A DNA stretch of 54,996 nt from an uncultured Spirochaetaceae bacterium (GTDB lineage Bacteria > Spirochaetota > Spirochaetia > Treponematales > Treponemataceae). Made by a program: the position numbers and the translations under genes. This document shows positions 9,046-19,173 of the stretch, in pieces (the stretch's first letter is position 1; every line of letters starts with the position of its first letter). The stretch spans positions 1-54,996 of the forward strand of contig CADCBK010000006.1 of assembly GCA_902799665.1 (NCBI GenBank). The letters run 5' to 3'. The notes under the pieces were generated by a model. It ran no database searches, was not told the DNA's origin, and saw only the letters and a list, made by a program, of their open reading frames with translations.

Positions 9046-10767
9046 TACAATTCCACCTTGCGGTAAGTCCGCTCCAAATCGCCTATTTCATTTTCCATTC
9101 GGCTGTCAAGCTCTCTGATTTGATCCAACTGGTCGTTTGGAACCACGCTTTTAACGCGGACAATTTCCTCGCGGCACTTTAACGCTGAAATTTGTCCAAG
9201 AGGAGCGCCGGCCTTTATCAAGGCCAAAGTCCTTTCGTAAAATTTCATTATCAAAGACAAAATCATTATTTGCTTTTCGGCCGCGCAGTAAGAGTCAATC
9301 TTGTCGTAGGAATTTTGCTGCAAAAAGCCGTTCTTTATCATGTCTGAAACTATCAAGACCAGGCGCTCCGGATCCGGAAGCGCGTCAGGGCCGATCAAGC
9401 GGACGATTTGCTGCAAGCGCTGTTCCGTCTTTAAAAGGTCAAGCGCCTTTTGCCGTATAGAAACCCATTCCGGATTTTGCCTTTCCCACCAATCCTTGAC
9501 TTCGTCGGCGTACTCGCTGTAGGAATCTATCCAGCCGATGGCCGGGTAGTGGCGCGCGTTGGCCAAGTCGCGGTCAAGCGCCCAAAAGCATCTGATAAAG
9601 CGCTTTGTGTGCTGGGTTACCGGCTCCGAAAAATCGCCGCCGGGCGGGCTTACCGCGCCGATGACGCTTACGCTTCCCTCTTTGTTGTCCAAAGAAATTA
9701 CGCGGCCGGCCCTTTCGTAAAACTCCGCCAATCGCGTCGGAAGATAAGCCGGGAATCCTTCTTCCGCCGGCATCTCTTCCATGCGGCCGCTTAGCTCGCG
9801 CAAGGCTTCCGCCCAGCGGCTGGTTGAGTCTGCCATAATCGCCACCGCCAAGCCCATGTCGCGGTAGTACTCGGCGAGCGTAATGCCTGAATAAAGGCTC
9901 ACTTCGCGCGCGGCTACCGGCATGTTGGAAGTGTTGGCTATAAGAATCGTTCGCTCCATAAGCGAGCGGCCAGTGCGCGGGTCTATGATTTCGGGGAACT
10001 CGGTAAGAACTTCGGTCATTTCGTTTCCGCGCTCGCCGCAGCCGATGTAAATGATAAGGTCGGCGTCGCACCATTTGGCGACCGAGTGCTGGGTCATCGT
10101 CTTTCCGGTTCCAAAGCCGCCGGGAATCGCCGCCGTTCCGCCCTTTGAAAGCGGAAAGAAAACGTCGATTACGCGCAAGCCGGTAATCAAGGGCTCGGTG
10201 ACGCCAAGCTTTTGAGCGTAGGGGCGCGGCTTTCTAACCGGCCAGTATTGGCTAAGCTTAAGCTCTTCGCCAAGCTCGGTCACGCCGATTACATCGTCAA
10301 CGGTGTAAGAGCCGCTTCCCTTAAATCGTGTGCAAAATCGACGACGTTTCCTGAACCGTTCCCAAGGCCAAGCCTGGAGCGATTGGGTCGCCCTCTTTTA
10401 AGGACGCGGCGAAGTCCCATTTCTTTTGAAGGTCCAAGGCTTCAGCCCTCTGTCCCGCGAGCAAAAAGGCGCCCTTTTCTTCGTACATTGTTTTTAGCGG
10501 CCGCTGGATTCCGTCGTAAATAGTTCCTACCAAGCCCGGCCCAAGGCGCAGGGACAGCGGCCTTTCGGAACACTCGACTTCCTCGCCAACCTTAAGGCCG
10601 GTCACGTCCTCGTAAACCTGAATCGTAGCCATGCCCTGGTTTTGGCGAATGATTTCGCCCATCAGCTTTTTTTTGCCGACATTAACGACATCGTAAAGGC
10701 CGCTTCCTTCAAGGCCCTTGGCAAAAACAATCGGGCCAGAAACTCTTTCTATCGTTCCGCTCGCCAT
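9045..10767 (-). pseudogene. atpA: V-type ATP synthase subunit A, frame-disrupted
   Basis: This is the catalytic A subunit in two pieces. Residues 1-148 (10767-10321) run from MASGTIERVSGPIVFAKG to SSILHTI followed by TAA. The remainder continues in the +1 frame from [14 protein letters not shown] (about 10319) through the P-loop PGGFGTGKT to the end at 9045. Family members have roughly a dozen more residues between these two parts, typically containing a VPP motif. The break is therefore a short deletion that also shifts frame, not a simple 1-nt slip. The rest is full length and well conserved, which favours a sequencing or assembly error or a very recent mutation. The GTG at 10283 could in principle restart translation. 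Confidence 0.85.
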
Positions 10768-11370
10768 TTAGAGCCTCCCGCCAAAAAGCGCGGCGCACAT
10801 TTCCTGGTAATGCTTGTCCTTCGCCGCGCCGATAATTTCGTCTATTGTCAACCTGATTTTGACGCTTCTGTCTTCGGAATCCAAAACTATTCCGTCAGGC
10901 ATTTGTTCATTTTGAATCGTTTCGCAAGAAATAAGCTTGCTTCCCAATTTTTTTTCAACGGCTTCCTGAGCCTCTTTCTTTTCAAAGCCGTAAATTTTCG
11001 CCGCGAATTTTTTGCCGGCGCAAAGGCTTTCCTTTCCGTCCAAAAGCTTTGCCACAAGCTGGATGCGCTGGCTGGAAGACAAACTTTTTAAATACGCGCC
11101 AATCGCTTGATCGATTGAGCTTCCAATAAAAGAAACCAAAAAGCGTTCCTTCTCAAGCGGAAGAGATGCGTCTGAATCCTTTTGAATCTTCGCGAATTTT
11201 TCGCCGTAGAATTTTTCTTTTTGAATTTTCGCGGCGTCCAAACGTTCCTGGACCTTGCCTAAAATCTCGCCGGCTTTTTTCTTTCCTTGTTCAAGATCGG
11301 CCTGGGCCTTTTTTCGCGCGTCGTTTTGTATTTCTTTGTCAAGGATATCGGTTGAGCGTAATTCTTCCAT
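10768..11370 (-). CDS. atpE: V-type ATP synthase subunit E (peripheral stalk)
   Basis: A 200-residue subunit. The long charged N-terminal helix (residues about 10-75, rich in Lys, Ala and Glu) forms the peripheral stalk coiled coil, and a mixed alpha/beta C-terminal domain binds V1. It is placed immediately before A, with the stop abutting the atpA ATG, consistent with the conserved operon order. Confidence 0.85.
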   Translation of the reverse strand: MEELRSTDILDKEIQNDARKKAQADLEQGKKKAGEILGKVQERLDAAKIQKEKFYGEKFAKIQKDSDASLPLEKERFLVSFIGSSIDQAIGAYLKSLSSSQRIQLVAKLLDGKESLCAGKKFAAKIYGFEKKEAQEAVEKKLGSKLISCETIQNEQMPDGIVLDSEDRSVKIRLTIDEIIGAAKDKHYQEMCAALFGGRL

Positions 11371-11394
11371 AAAAAAACTTCCTAATGCCTTTCG

Positions 11395-11730
11395 CTACAC
11401 TTGAATGCCTACCGCCTCGCGTATCGAGTCGGTAAGCGTTTTGCGTCCGCTCAAATGCCCGTTGATTCCGGGAATTTCAACAATCAGCGGATACTTAGCG
11501 CCCCTCTGCCAGTCAACGACTTCGTTTTCCAGCATCATGGAAACTTCCTCCGTAAGGATGAGAACTTTTGGGCGCTCTTCGATTGCAGGCGCGTTCATCG
11601 TTCCGCCTTTGCCGGTAACGCGGTTAAAAGCGTCAAGGGCTTCGGTACGGTTTGCGACAACCGAGCCCGAAACTCCAACCAGGCCAAAGGCAAGAACGAT
11701 TTCGCGTTCGCCAATCACAAAATAATTCAC
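11395..11730 (-). CDS. atpF: V-type ATP synthase subunit F
   Basis: A 111-residue subunit. The N-terminus MNYFVIGEREIVLAFGLVGV is characteristic, and VLILTEEVSMML and PLIVEIPG follow in family order. It attaches to subunit D in the central stalk and may inhibit ATPase activity. It lies 10 nt after atpK and 24 nt before atpE. Confidence 0.9.
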   Translation of the reverse strand: MNYFVIGEREIVLAFGLVGVSGSVVANRTEALDAFNRVTGKGGTMNAPAIEERPKVLILTEEVSMMLENEVVDWQRGAKYPLIVEIPGINGHLSGRKTLTDSIREAVGIQV

Positions 11731-11740
11731 AAAAATCAGC

Positions 11741-14085
<2,345 letters not shown>

Positions 14086-14086
14086 T

Positions 14087-15076
14087 CTATATCTCCTGGA
14101 CCTTGACGTTTAAACGCAACGCTTCCGTCGCCATGCGGATGTAATCCAATTCTTTCGCTTTGATAAAATACCAACAAAGCAAGGCGGACGCGGAGCAAGG
14201 GTTAGCGTGAAACTTTTTTGTCGCCTTATTTATGAATTCCTTTTCGAAGCTTTCCTCAACCCAGCGGGGGTCGACGCTCCAAAGCGAGCCTTCCTCGCGC
14301 GGGTTCAAGAATTTCGCGTATTTCCAATTTTTCCAATCGTCCCAATTTTGAACGTCCTTGTCGATGATGGACAAAGCCTCGCCGCCAAGAGGGTCGCTCT
14401 TTCCGTTTCGCGGATTTAAGGAAGCCAAGCGCTGGACGATTTGATTTTTGTCCATGCCGTAATAAAGCTTAAGGCGCAAAACCCAAACAACGTTTCGCAT
14501 GGAATAGCGCTCGGCGATCAAGGCTTGGGCGATCGCCCTGTCTTCGCCAAAAAGCTCTTGGCTTGAGGCCCAAATTCTTTTTATGAACTGCAAGTCAAGG
14601 CTGTTGTCCAAAGCCTGCTGCTCTGAAATTCCAGGCGCGTGGTCATACCAGCCAAGCGCGGAGCCTTGCGTGATTTTTTGGATTGAAGGCCAAGCCCCGT
14701 AATTCAAAAGGTTGTAAGGCTTGATGTCGTTCAAGGGCGGAAGATCCTTTTGGCCCATCGCGGCCGCCGCGCCCAAAGCCTTTAAGTTTTCGTAGTCAAA
14801 GTATTGAAGCAAGTCAATCAACACGCGGGCAGGCTTGTCGTAGGCGGACAAGAGTTTTTTGTATTCCAAAATGAATTGTTCGGCGGCCTTCCGCTCGATT
14901 GCTTTGGCCAAAAGAATTTCCGGAACGGCGGGAACATCTTCCTCAAAAACCAACGGCCACAAGTCCGCCAATTTTTGAACGCCAAAAAGCTTTGAGGCCC
15001 TCGCCCCCGTATAGGAACGGGCCAGGATTCCGCTGGCTTTAGCGTAAACATAAGAAGAAGCGCTTGAAGTGTCCAT
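14087..15076 (-). CDS. atpC: V-type ATP synthase subunit C (rotor collar)
   Basis: A 329-residue all-helical protein that joins the central stalk to the K ring. It carries family features YVYAKASGILARSYTG at the N-terminus and NVVWVLRLKLYYGMD near residue 205. It lies between the small stalk subunit (12 nt before) and subunit I (1 nt after), as in other bacterial V-ATPase operons. Confidence 0.85.
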   Translation of the reverse strand: MDTSSASSYVYAKASGILARSYTGARASKLFGVQKLADLWPLVFEEDVPAVPEILLAKAIERKAAEQFILEYKKLLSAYDKPARVLIDLLQYFDYENLKALGAAAAMGQKDLPPLNDIKPYNLLNYGAWPSIQKITQGSALGWYDHAPGISEQQALDNSLDLQFIKRIWASSQELFGEDRAIAQALIAERYSMRNVVWVLRLKLYYGMDKNQIVQRLASLNPRNGKSDPLGGEALSIIDKDVQNWDDWKNWKYAKFLNPREEGSLWSVDPRWVEESFEKEFINKATKKFHANPCSASALLCWYFIKAKELDYIRMATEALRLNVKVQEI

Positions 15077-15088
15077 GTCCGCCTTCTT

Positions 15089-15391
15089 TTAAAATATTTT
15101 TTCCAAAAGCTTGTTGAACGCGTCAACGTCTTTTGGCGTTCGCTCTATCCGCGCCTTGTATTCTTCCAGTTGTTTTTTGTGATTTTCTTGCGTGGCCGCG
15201 ACATTGTCATTGTAATCGCTTTCCATTCGCGCCGCCATGCTTTCGTATTTTTGATTGTAGTCAGAGTCGGCCTTGGCCCTGGCCGCGGCAATTTCCTTGT
15301 CGCTGTCTTCTTGCGCTTGGACGATAAGCTCCGCCGCCTCTTCCTCCACTTTTAGAAGGTGGGCGATTGTGTCCTGCTCTTCGTTCGCCAT
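15089..15391 (-). CDS. V-type ATP synthase peripheral stalk subunit G/H
   Basis: A 100-residue, highly charged and almost entirely helical protein rich in Glu, Ala and Gln. This composition fits the G/H peripheral-stalk partner of subunit E. The start MANEEQDTIAHLL at 15391 is chosen because its ATG overlaps the upstream EIIA stop as TAATG. Assignment rests on composition and position first in the ATPase series, so it is less certain than the others. Confidence 0.75.
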   Translation of the reverse strand: MANEEQDTIAHLLKVEEEAAELIVQAQEDSDKEIAAARAKADSDYNQKYESMAARMESDYNDNVAATQENHKKQLEEYKARIERTPKDVDAFNKLLEKIF

Positions 15392-15852
15392 TACGCCAAC
15401 GCCTCCTCTAGCCTGCAAAGCTCGTCATAAAGCTCCTGCGCGGTCTTCTTTTCGGCAAGAAGGGACGCCGCTTCAGGATTCTTTAGAATCAAGGCCAACT
15501 GCTGCATGACCTTAAGGTGCAAGGCCGTTCCGTCGCTTCCGAACAAAAGCATAAAAACAACATGAACCGGCTTTGCGTCAAGCGAGTCGTAGTCAATCCC
15601 CGCGCGGCTGATTCCAATCGCGCCAAAGCCGTTTTTCACTGACGGACAAGAAGCGTGCGGAATCGCCACGGACGGAATTATTCCAGTGGTCATCTTTTCT
15701 TCGCGGGCGATCAAAGCGTCCAAGGCTTCCTTGCGGTCGATGCCGCAGCCGCCGCGCTCAAAAAGCTCGACCATCTCTTCAAACAATTCGTCTTTGTCGG
15801 AACTTTCGAGATTAACGTTAATAAGCTCGGGTTTGAAAAAAGTTTCCAACAT
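15391..15852 (-). CDS. PTS EIIA component, PtsN/fructose type
   Basis: A 153-residue EIIA domain with the phosphorylatable His66 in VAIPHAS and the family C-terminus LILKNPEAASLLAEKKT. A stand-alone domain of this size matches EIIA(Ntr), a regulator rather than a sugar transporter; no EIIB or EIIC gene is nearby. It is translationally coupled to the first V-ATPase stalk gene, which suggests a link between phosphotransfer state and the ion pump, though that is inference. Confidence 0.85.
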   Translation of the reverse strand: MLETFFKPELINVNLESSDKDELFEEMVELFERGGCGIDRKEALDALIAREEKMTTGIIPSVAIPHASCPSVKNGFGAIGISRAGIDYDSLDAKPVHVVFMLLFGSDGTALHLKVMQQLALILKNPEAASLLAEKKTAQELYDELCRLEEALA

Positions 15853-15863
15853 AGGCTTTTGGA

Positions 15864-16250
15864 TTACTCCTCGGCGGGCGCGTCAACGCTCTGCTTGGGG
15901 GCTTCCTTTGAAGATGAATCGTCAAGATACTTGTACCATTCAAAGTCTTCGGCGGCCTCGCCCGTAGTCGTGTCAACGGCTTCCTGAACTTCCGTTGAAA
16001 GAGTCTGCTTTACCGCCGGCTTTTTGTTCAAGCGCGCGATGAAAAAGGCGTCCAAGATGAAGAGGACGACAAGGACAAAAGTTGTTTTGCTTATCACGCT
16101 GGCAGAGCGAGAGCCAAAAGCCGCGCTTCCGGAACCGCTCAAAAGGCCGCCAAGTCCGCCGCCCTCGTCGTTCTGAATCATAACCAAAAGAACCAAGAGA
16201 ATGCAGATAATCACAAAGGCGACCATCAAAATTGCTTTTACAACACCCAT
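15864..16250 (-). CDS. secG: Protein translocase subunit SecG
   Basis: A 128-residue membrane protein with two hydrophobic helices (about 5-24 and 55-75). The conserved loop between them is MIQNDEGGGLGGLLSGSGS. An acidic tail of about 50 residues extends beyond the second helix. SecG assists SecYE in preprotein export. It heads the long minus-strand series and has its own sigma70-type promoter and a GGAG Shine-Dalgarno site. Confidence 0.93.
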   Translation of the reverse strand: MGVVKAILMVAFVIICILLVLLVMIQNDEGGGLGGLLSGSGSAAFGSRSASVISKTTFVLVVLFILDAFFIARLNKKPAVKQTLSTEVQEAVDTTTGEAAEDFEWYKYLDDSSSKEAPKQSVDAPAEE

Positions 16251-16286
16251 ATTTACTCCAAAAATAATTTTCTATTGTGGATAGTT

Positions 16287-16315
16287 ATTATAATGAAATC
16301 GCGCATTTATTTCAA
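16287..16315 (-). promoter_or_regulatory. sigma70-type promoter of secG
   Basis: TTGAAA (16310-16315) and a perfect TATAAT (16287-16292) are separated by 17 nt. It is the only strong promoter seen ahead of the secG to C39 series. Confidence 0.75.
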
Positions 16316-16326
16316 TAGTTAGGGAC

Positions 16327-16360
16327 AAAAAAAAACGCCGCGCGAAGCGCGGCGTTTTTT
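16327..16360 (-). terminator. Terminator after tpiA
   Basis: An 8-bp stem CGCCGCGC/GCGCGGCG with a GAA loop is flanked by A and T runs. It lies 15 nt beyond the tpiA stop. Confidence 0.9.
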
Positions 16361-16374
16361 GGGCTTTTTATGCC

Positions 16375-17124
16375 TTACTCGTTGCAGATGGGCTCGAAGG
16401 TTTCGGCTTTGAGCGAGGCGCCGCCAATCAAGCCGCCGTCGATGTCGGGCTGGGCAAGCAAGTCTTTGGCGTTGGAAGCCTTCATTGAGCCGCCGTACTG
16501 GATGATTGTCTCGTCGGCGACCTTCTGGTTGTAAAGCTTGGCGATGTAGGCGCGGCAGAACTTGTGGATGGCCTCGGCGTCTTCGGGCGTGGCGGTCTTT
16601 CCGGTTCCGATGGCCCAAACAGGCTCGTAGGCGATAGTCACCTTCTTCATCTGCTCTTCGGTGACTCCGGCCAAGTCGGCTGAAAGCTGGAAGGCGCAAA
16701 CCTGCTCGGCGTTTCCGGCCTCGCGGTCAGAAAGCAACTCGCCGATGCAAAGAACGACCTCAAGGCCTTCGTTGAGCGCGCGGCGAACCTTTTTGTTGAT
16801 AAGCTCGTCAGACTCGCCGATTTCGTGGCGGCGCTCCGAGTGGCCGAGGATTACTGACTGAACGCCCAAGTCCTTGAGCATTTCCGTAGAAACTTCGCCT
16901 GTGTGGGCGCCGTTGGCTGTGGCGGCCACGTCCTGGGCTCCCAAAAGGATGTTGGAGCCTTTGAGGACTTGTCCTACAGCGTCAAGGTAAACGAAAGGAA
17001 CGCCAACCATGAATTTGTTGCTCTTTCCCTTAAGCGCGGCGACCAAGTCCTGGGCCAACTTAACGGCCTCGGCCTTGGATGTGTTCATCTTCCAGTTTCC
17101 TGCGATATAATGTGTTCTTGCCAT
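16375..17124 (-). CDS. tpiA: Triosephosphate isomerase
   Basis: A 249-residue glycolytic enzyme interconverting dihydroxyacetone phosphate and glyceraldehyde 3-phosphate. The catalytic residues are present: Lys12 in NWKMN, His95 in LGHSERR, and the base Glu in AYEPVWAIGTG. Length is usual for a dimeric TIM barrel. A GGAGA Shine-Dalgarno site lies about 9 nt before the ATG. It follows pgk with a 109-nt hairpin-rich gap. Confidence 0.97.
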   Translation of the reverse strand: MARTHYIAGNWKMNTSKAEAVKLAQDLVAALKGKSNKFMVGVPFVYLDAVGQVLKGSNILLGAQDVAATANGAHTGEVSTEMLKDLGVQSVILGHSERRHEIGESDELINKKVRRALNEGLEVVLCIGELLSDREAGNAEQVCAFQLSADLAGVTEEQMKKVTIAYEPVWAIGTGKTATPEDAEAIHKFCRAYIAKLYNQKVADETIIQYGGSMKASNAKDLLAQPDIDGGLIGGASLKAETFEPICNE

Positions 17125-17163
17125 TTTATGTGTCTCCTATAGTTATGGTTATAAAAAGCCCCG

Positions 17164-17250
17164 CGAGTTTTGGCGCTTTTCGCGAAGCGAAAATGCGAGC
17201 TTTGCGAGCAAGCCAAAACTCGTATTCTCGCGACTATTTAGTCGCGAGAA
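17164..17250. other. Nested hairpins in the pgk-tpiA junction
   Basis: An 11-bp inverted repeat (17164-17174 with 17212-17222) encloses a TTTTCGC/GCGAAAA hairpin. A separate 10-bp stem (17225-17234 with 17241-17250) has a 6-nt loop and spans the end of pgk. No T tract follows on the minus strand, so these may act as mRNA processing or stability elements, not strong terminators. Confidence 0.6.
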
Positions 17251-18505
17251 TTGCGATTCCCGGAAGAGTCTTTCCTTCCAAGAATTCCAAGCTGGCTCCG
17301 CCGCCTGTAGAGACGTGGGTCATCTTGTCGGCCAACTTGAACTTGTTGACGGCGGCAACGCTGTCTCCGCCTCCGACTACTGTCATGGCTCCGCGGCCTG
17401 TGGCTTCGGCAACCAAGCGGGCAACCTGCTCCGTTCCCTTGGCAAAAGCGTCAAACTCAAAGACTCCTACCGGTCCGTTCCAAACGATGGACTTGGCTGT
17501 AGAAAGAACTTCTTTGTAAGCCTCGACAGTCTTGGGGCCAACGTCCATGGCCATCAAATTTTCGGGAATGTCGATGTTGTCAACGGCAACGGCCTTGGCG
17601 TCGGGAGAGAACTCTTCCGCGCCGACGTGGTCAACCGGAAGGATGATCTTTACGTTTTTGGCGGCCGCGTCAGAAAGAAGCTTTTTGGCTGTGTCGATAA
17701 AGTCGTCTTCAACCAAAGACTTTCCCACCTTGTGGCCCTGGGCCTTGAGGAATGTGTAAGCCATGCCGCCTCCGATAACGAGGGCGCTGGCGTTCTTCAT
17801 CAATGATTCCAAAACCGCGATCTTTGAAGAAACCTTGGCTCCTCCGATGATGGCGACCTGCGGCTTGGGCGGGTTTGTTACCATAGGCTCGATGTTGGCG
17901 ACTTCTTTTTCCATCAAGAAGCCTCCAACCGGCTTTTCTGACATGAACTTGGCGATTGTGGCTGTAGAAGCCTGGTCGCGGTGGGCTGTTCCAAAGGCGT
18001 CATTTACGAAAATGTCGCCGTATGTAGAAAGCTCTTTGGCCATTGTCTCGCGCTCGGCGTCAACCTTGCTTGTCTCTTCCGGGTGGAAGCGAACGTTTTC
18101 CAACATGGCGACGGCTCCCACAGGCAAAGCGTCGATGGCGGCCTTCTGTCCAAAAGCGTCGGGCAAGAATGTCACCGGCTTTCCAAGCTTTGAGGCAAAG
18201 TACTCGACGACGGGCTTCATGCGGTTCTTTCCGTTGATGAACTTTTCCTTGTCGGCGTCTGTCCAAGTCTTTCCGGCTTTTTCGGCCTTTTCCTGGGCCT
18301 TCTTTACGTCCTTTTTGGGGTCGCCCAAGTGGCTCATCAAAACCAACGAGCGGGGGCTTTGCTCAAGAATGTATTTAATTGTAGGAAGGGCGGCCATAAT
18401 GCGGGTGTCGTCCTGAACAACTCCGTCCTTCATCGGAACGTTAAAATCAACGCGCATGATGACGCGCTTGCCTTTGAGGTCAACGTCTTTGACTGTCTTA
18501 ATCAT
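17234..18505 (-). CDS. pgk: Phosphoglycerate kinase
   Basis: A 423-residue enzyme that makes ATP from 1,3-bisphosphoglycerate. The signature RVDFNVPMKDG is near residue 18, a substrate-loop HLGDPKK follows, and the nucleotide-binding GGGDSVAAV is near residue 380. The start at 18505 is chosen for its AAGGAGA Shine-Dalgarno site 6 nt upstream; the upper 23 codons do not resemble the family. The stop lies inside a stable stem-loop. Confidence 0.97.
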   Translation of the reverse strand: MIKTVKDVDLKGKRVIMRVDFNVPMKDGVVQDDTRIMAALPTIKYILEQSPRSLVLMSHLGDPKKDVKKAQEKAEKAGKTWTDADKEKFINGKNRMKPVVEYFASKLGKPVTFLPDAFGQKAAIDALPVGAVAMLENVRFHPEETSKVDAERETMAKELSTYGDIFVNDAFGTAHRDQASTATIAKFMSEKPVGGFLMEKEVANIEPMVTNPPKPQVAIIGGAKVSSKIAVLESLMKNASALVIGGGMAYTFLKAQGHKVGKSLVEDDFIDTAKKLLSDAAAKNVKIILPVDHVGAEEFSPDAKAVAVDNIDIPENLMAMDVGPKTVEAYKEVLSTAKSIVWNGPVGVFEFDAFAKGTEQVARLVAEATGRGAMTVVGGGDSVAAVNKFKLADKMTHVSTGGGASLEFLEGKTLPGIAILATK

Positions 18506-18545
18506 ATAATTTCTCCTTAAAATAATATGAAAATTTATGCCTAAC

Positions 18546-18574
18546 ATTCTATACCATCTTGCGGAAACTTTCAA
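18546..18574 (-). promoter_or_regulatory. sigma70-type promoter of pgk
   Basis: TTGAAA (18569-18574) and TAGAAT (18546-18551) have a 17-nt spacer, leaving a 40-nt leader with a Shine-Dalgarno site. Confidence 0.65.
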
Positions 18575-18607
18575 CTGATTTTACGCTCGAGGGGCCGGAT
18601 TTTTTTC

Positions 18608-18635
18608 TTGACATCGCGCCCATATGTGATAAAAT
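18608..18635 (+). promoter_or_regulatory. Promoter of the response-regulator-like gene
   Basis: A consensus TTGACA (18608-18613), a 16-nt spacer, and TAAAAT (18630-18635) preceded by TGA, an extended -10. It is divergent from the pgk promoter. Confidence 0.65.
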
Positions 18636-18666
18636 TATACTATATTTAACAAAGTGGAACAAAGGC

Positions 18667-19173
18667 ATGTTGATTTACTTTTTGGGCGGGGAAAGTGAAT
18701 TTCTACATGGAATGAACTTTCATCTCTTTAAAAAAATAGGCTCCTTCGCGCAGGCTGTAAAAAGGCAGCGGCCGGAGTTGATTGTGGCGGACTTAGGGTT
18801 TTTGGGAGCCGCCTTTGACCTAAAGCGCTTTTTGAGCGAGCAAAGGATAGAGGCGCCCGTCCTCTACCTTAACAAAAGCGACGCCTCAAAAAGCTTCCTG
18901 TACAAGCTTAAGTCCAGCAAAAAAATTCCTGACAAGCTTTTTGAGCTTTTAAAGATTCTCTACAATTCGCCAAAAAGCCAAAGCCTAAGCGAAATCAGGG
19001 AAAGCCTTGTAAGCGCCGGGATAGACTGGACCGCAAACTGCGCCCGCGTGTCTCTTTGCAGGCTAAAAAGAATTTTGCAAACAAAAAGCGCTTGCGGAGT
19101 GGGCTTGATAAAGGAGCGCGACGGCTACAAGCTGATGCTTTCACCGGATCAATTTGTCAAGGTCGGAATTTAA
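18667..19173 (+). CDS. Degenerate response-regulator-like protein with winged helix
   Basis: A 168-residue protein. Residues 1-80 resemble a receiver fold, with VADLGFLG placed like the phosphoacceptor strand, but the acidic pair expected after the first strand is missing. Residues about 85-165 look like an OmpR-type winged helix (KLFELLKILY then CRLKRILQ and a GYKLML wing). No histidine kinase is adjacent. I chose the ATG at 18667, after the promoter; the frame is open upstream. Its 3' end overlaps the convergent TPR gene by 33 bp. Confidence 0.65.
   Translation: MLIYFLGGESEFLHGMNFHLFKKIGSFAQAVKRQRPELIVADLGFLGAAFDLKRFLSEQRIEAPVLYLNKSDASKSFLYKLKSSKKIPDKLFELLKILYNSPKSQSLSEIRESLVSAGIDWTANCARVSLCRLKRILQTKSACGVGLIKERDGYKLMLSPDQFVKVGI

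Noticed and set aside
10283..10345. Programmed +1 frameshift in atpA
   Set aside because: The ATT TAA site is not a known slippery site, and conserved residues are missing across the break, so a shift alone would not restore a normal protein.
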